From DRYM01 sp964564025 (GTDB taxonomy: Archaea > Thermoproteota > Thermoprotei_A > EX4484-217-1), in NCBI GenBank assembly GCA_964564025.1, contig CAZLZO010000059.1, positions 1-6,365 of the forward strand: a stretch of DNA of 6,365 nucleotides, in the 5' to 3' direction. Shown here piece by piece: positions 5,946 to 6,365 of this stretch. The position numbers and the translations under genes are program-made. The notes under the pieces were generated by a model. It was given only the letters and a program-made list of their open reading frames with translations. It did not search any database and was not told where the DNA came from. The first letter of the stretch is position 1. Every line of letters starts with the position of its first letter.

Positions 5946-6365
5946 ATTAATCCGCTTAGCGAAGTTCTTTACAGGGTAAAGCTTGCTAAATACTATTTGA
6001 GAGACGCCGAAAACGCTTTTAGAAGAGGGGACTTCAGAGTTACTGTTGTTTCCTCCCAGCTTTCGGCCGAAAACTCTGCTAAAGCGGTAATAGTTTTCTA
6101 CAGAATACCTAGTTGGAGCCGTAACCCAGCGCCTGAACCTGGAGAAGTTGCTGATCAAATCCCGGAAGATGTGAGAGAGATGGCATTGAAACTTGTCAGT
6201 ATTGCTGAAACACTTGCTCCGGAACATGGTAGGGCAATGTATGGTGAGCCTTTAGGAGGTTTAACCCCATGAGAAATCTATAGTAGGGAAGATGCTGAGA
6301 AAGCGCTAAGCTATGCTAGGAAAGCGTTAGAGTGTGCTATTAAAGTTCTTAGTAGGCTTGGAGTG
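5946..6365 (+). pseudogene. HEPN-domain protein gene, apparently decayed, runs to the right edge
   Basis: The frame reads INPLSEVLYRVKLAKYYLRD, then AENAFRRGDFRVTVVSSQLS and AENSAKAVIVFYRIPSWSR. This is the classic first helices of an archaeal HEPN domain (often RNases paired with an MNT nucleotidyltransferase as toxin-antitoxin). After 108 codons a TGA (6270-6272) interrupts it, and the same frame continues with EIYSREDAEKALSYARKALE and CAIKVLSRLG to the window end, clearly the last HEPN helix. The codon at the expected first Met is ATT (5946-5948), preceded by TAA, with no good ribosome binding site. The HEPN Rx4-6H motif would be expected at RIPSWS-H, but Arg59 stands where His is usual. 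Three lesions together suggest a pseudogene; a TTG at 5997 could yield a shortened product. G+C is about 47 percent by hand count, above sampled stretches of the operon, hinting at a different origin. No MNT partner is visible. Confidence 0.75.

Noticed and set aside
5922..6227. Minus-strand open frame of 101 codons
   Set aside because: It is antisense to the HEPN reading frame, which has clear family motifs; the minus translation has none.
1..6365. CRISPR array, insertion sequence or integrase remains
   Set aside because: No regularly spaced direct repeats, no transposase or integrase motifs, and no long terminal inverted repeats were seen.

Overview
The window looks archaeal, most likely a thermophilic member of the Thermoproteota (crenarchaeal branch). 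The base composition is AT-rich, Arg is mostly AGA/AGG and Ile often ATA. Ribosome binding sites are strong (GGAGGTG), and the flanks carry genes of two kinds abundant in these genomes: an AbrB/VapB-type antitoxin and a HEPN-domain protein. The species cannot be named from this sequence alone.

Layout. (1) The left edge holds the 5' part of a minus-strand AbrB/MazE/SpoVT-type DNA-binding antitoxin gene. Directly upstream of its start is a C-tract repeat, which on the antitoxin's own strand is a four-tract G-quadruplex motif. (2) About 0.85 kb (roughly 220 to 1080) has no convincing gene. It does contain a local GC-rich island with two inverted repeats (711-751 and 785-824) that could be a structured RNA. 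(3) A four-gene plus-strand operon at 1096-5747 encodes a complete BMP/PnrA-type ABC importer: substrate-binding protein, double-ATPase protein and two BPD_transp_2-family permeases. (4) The right end holds a decayed HEPN-domain gene with no ATG, an in-frame TGA and apparently an altered catalytic motif. It follows a promoter-like element with a 19-bp perfect palindrome.

How the genes work together. The BMP protein is displayed outside the membrane on an N-terminal hydrophobic helix and captures a substrate. Known BMP-family proteins mostly bind purine or other nucleosides, but nothing here proves the substrate. The two permeases form the channel, and the double-NBD ATPase powers uptake. The genes are tightly packed: ATPase and permease 1 overlap by 10 nt, and permease 1 ends in codons that double as the ribosome binding site of permease 2. 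This points to one co-transcribed, translationally coupled unit.

The most unusual points are these. The binding-protein gene has no ATG, GTG or TTG at its proper start; an ATA sits exactly where the start should be, behind a textbook Shine-Dalgarno sequence. Read from there, the protein begins with what looks like a class III (archaellin/pilin-type) signal sequence. I found no wholly new multi-gene system; the core is a recognisable transporter operon with odd regulatory and start-codon details.
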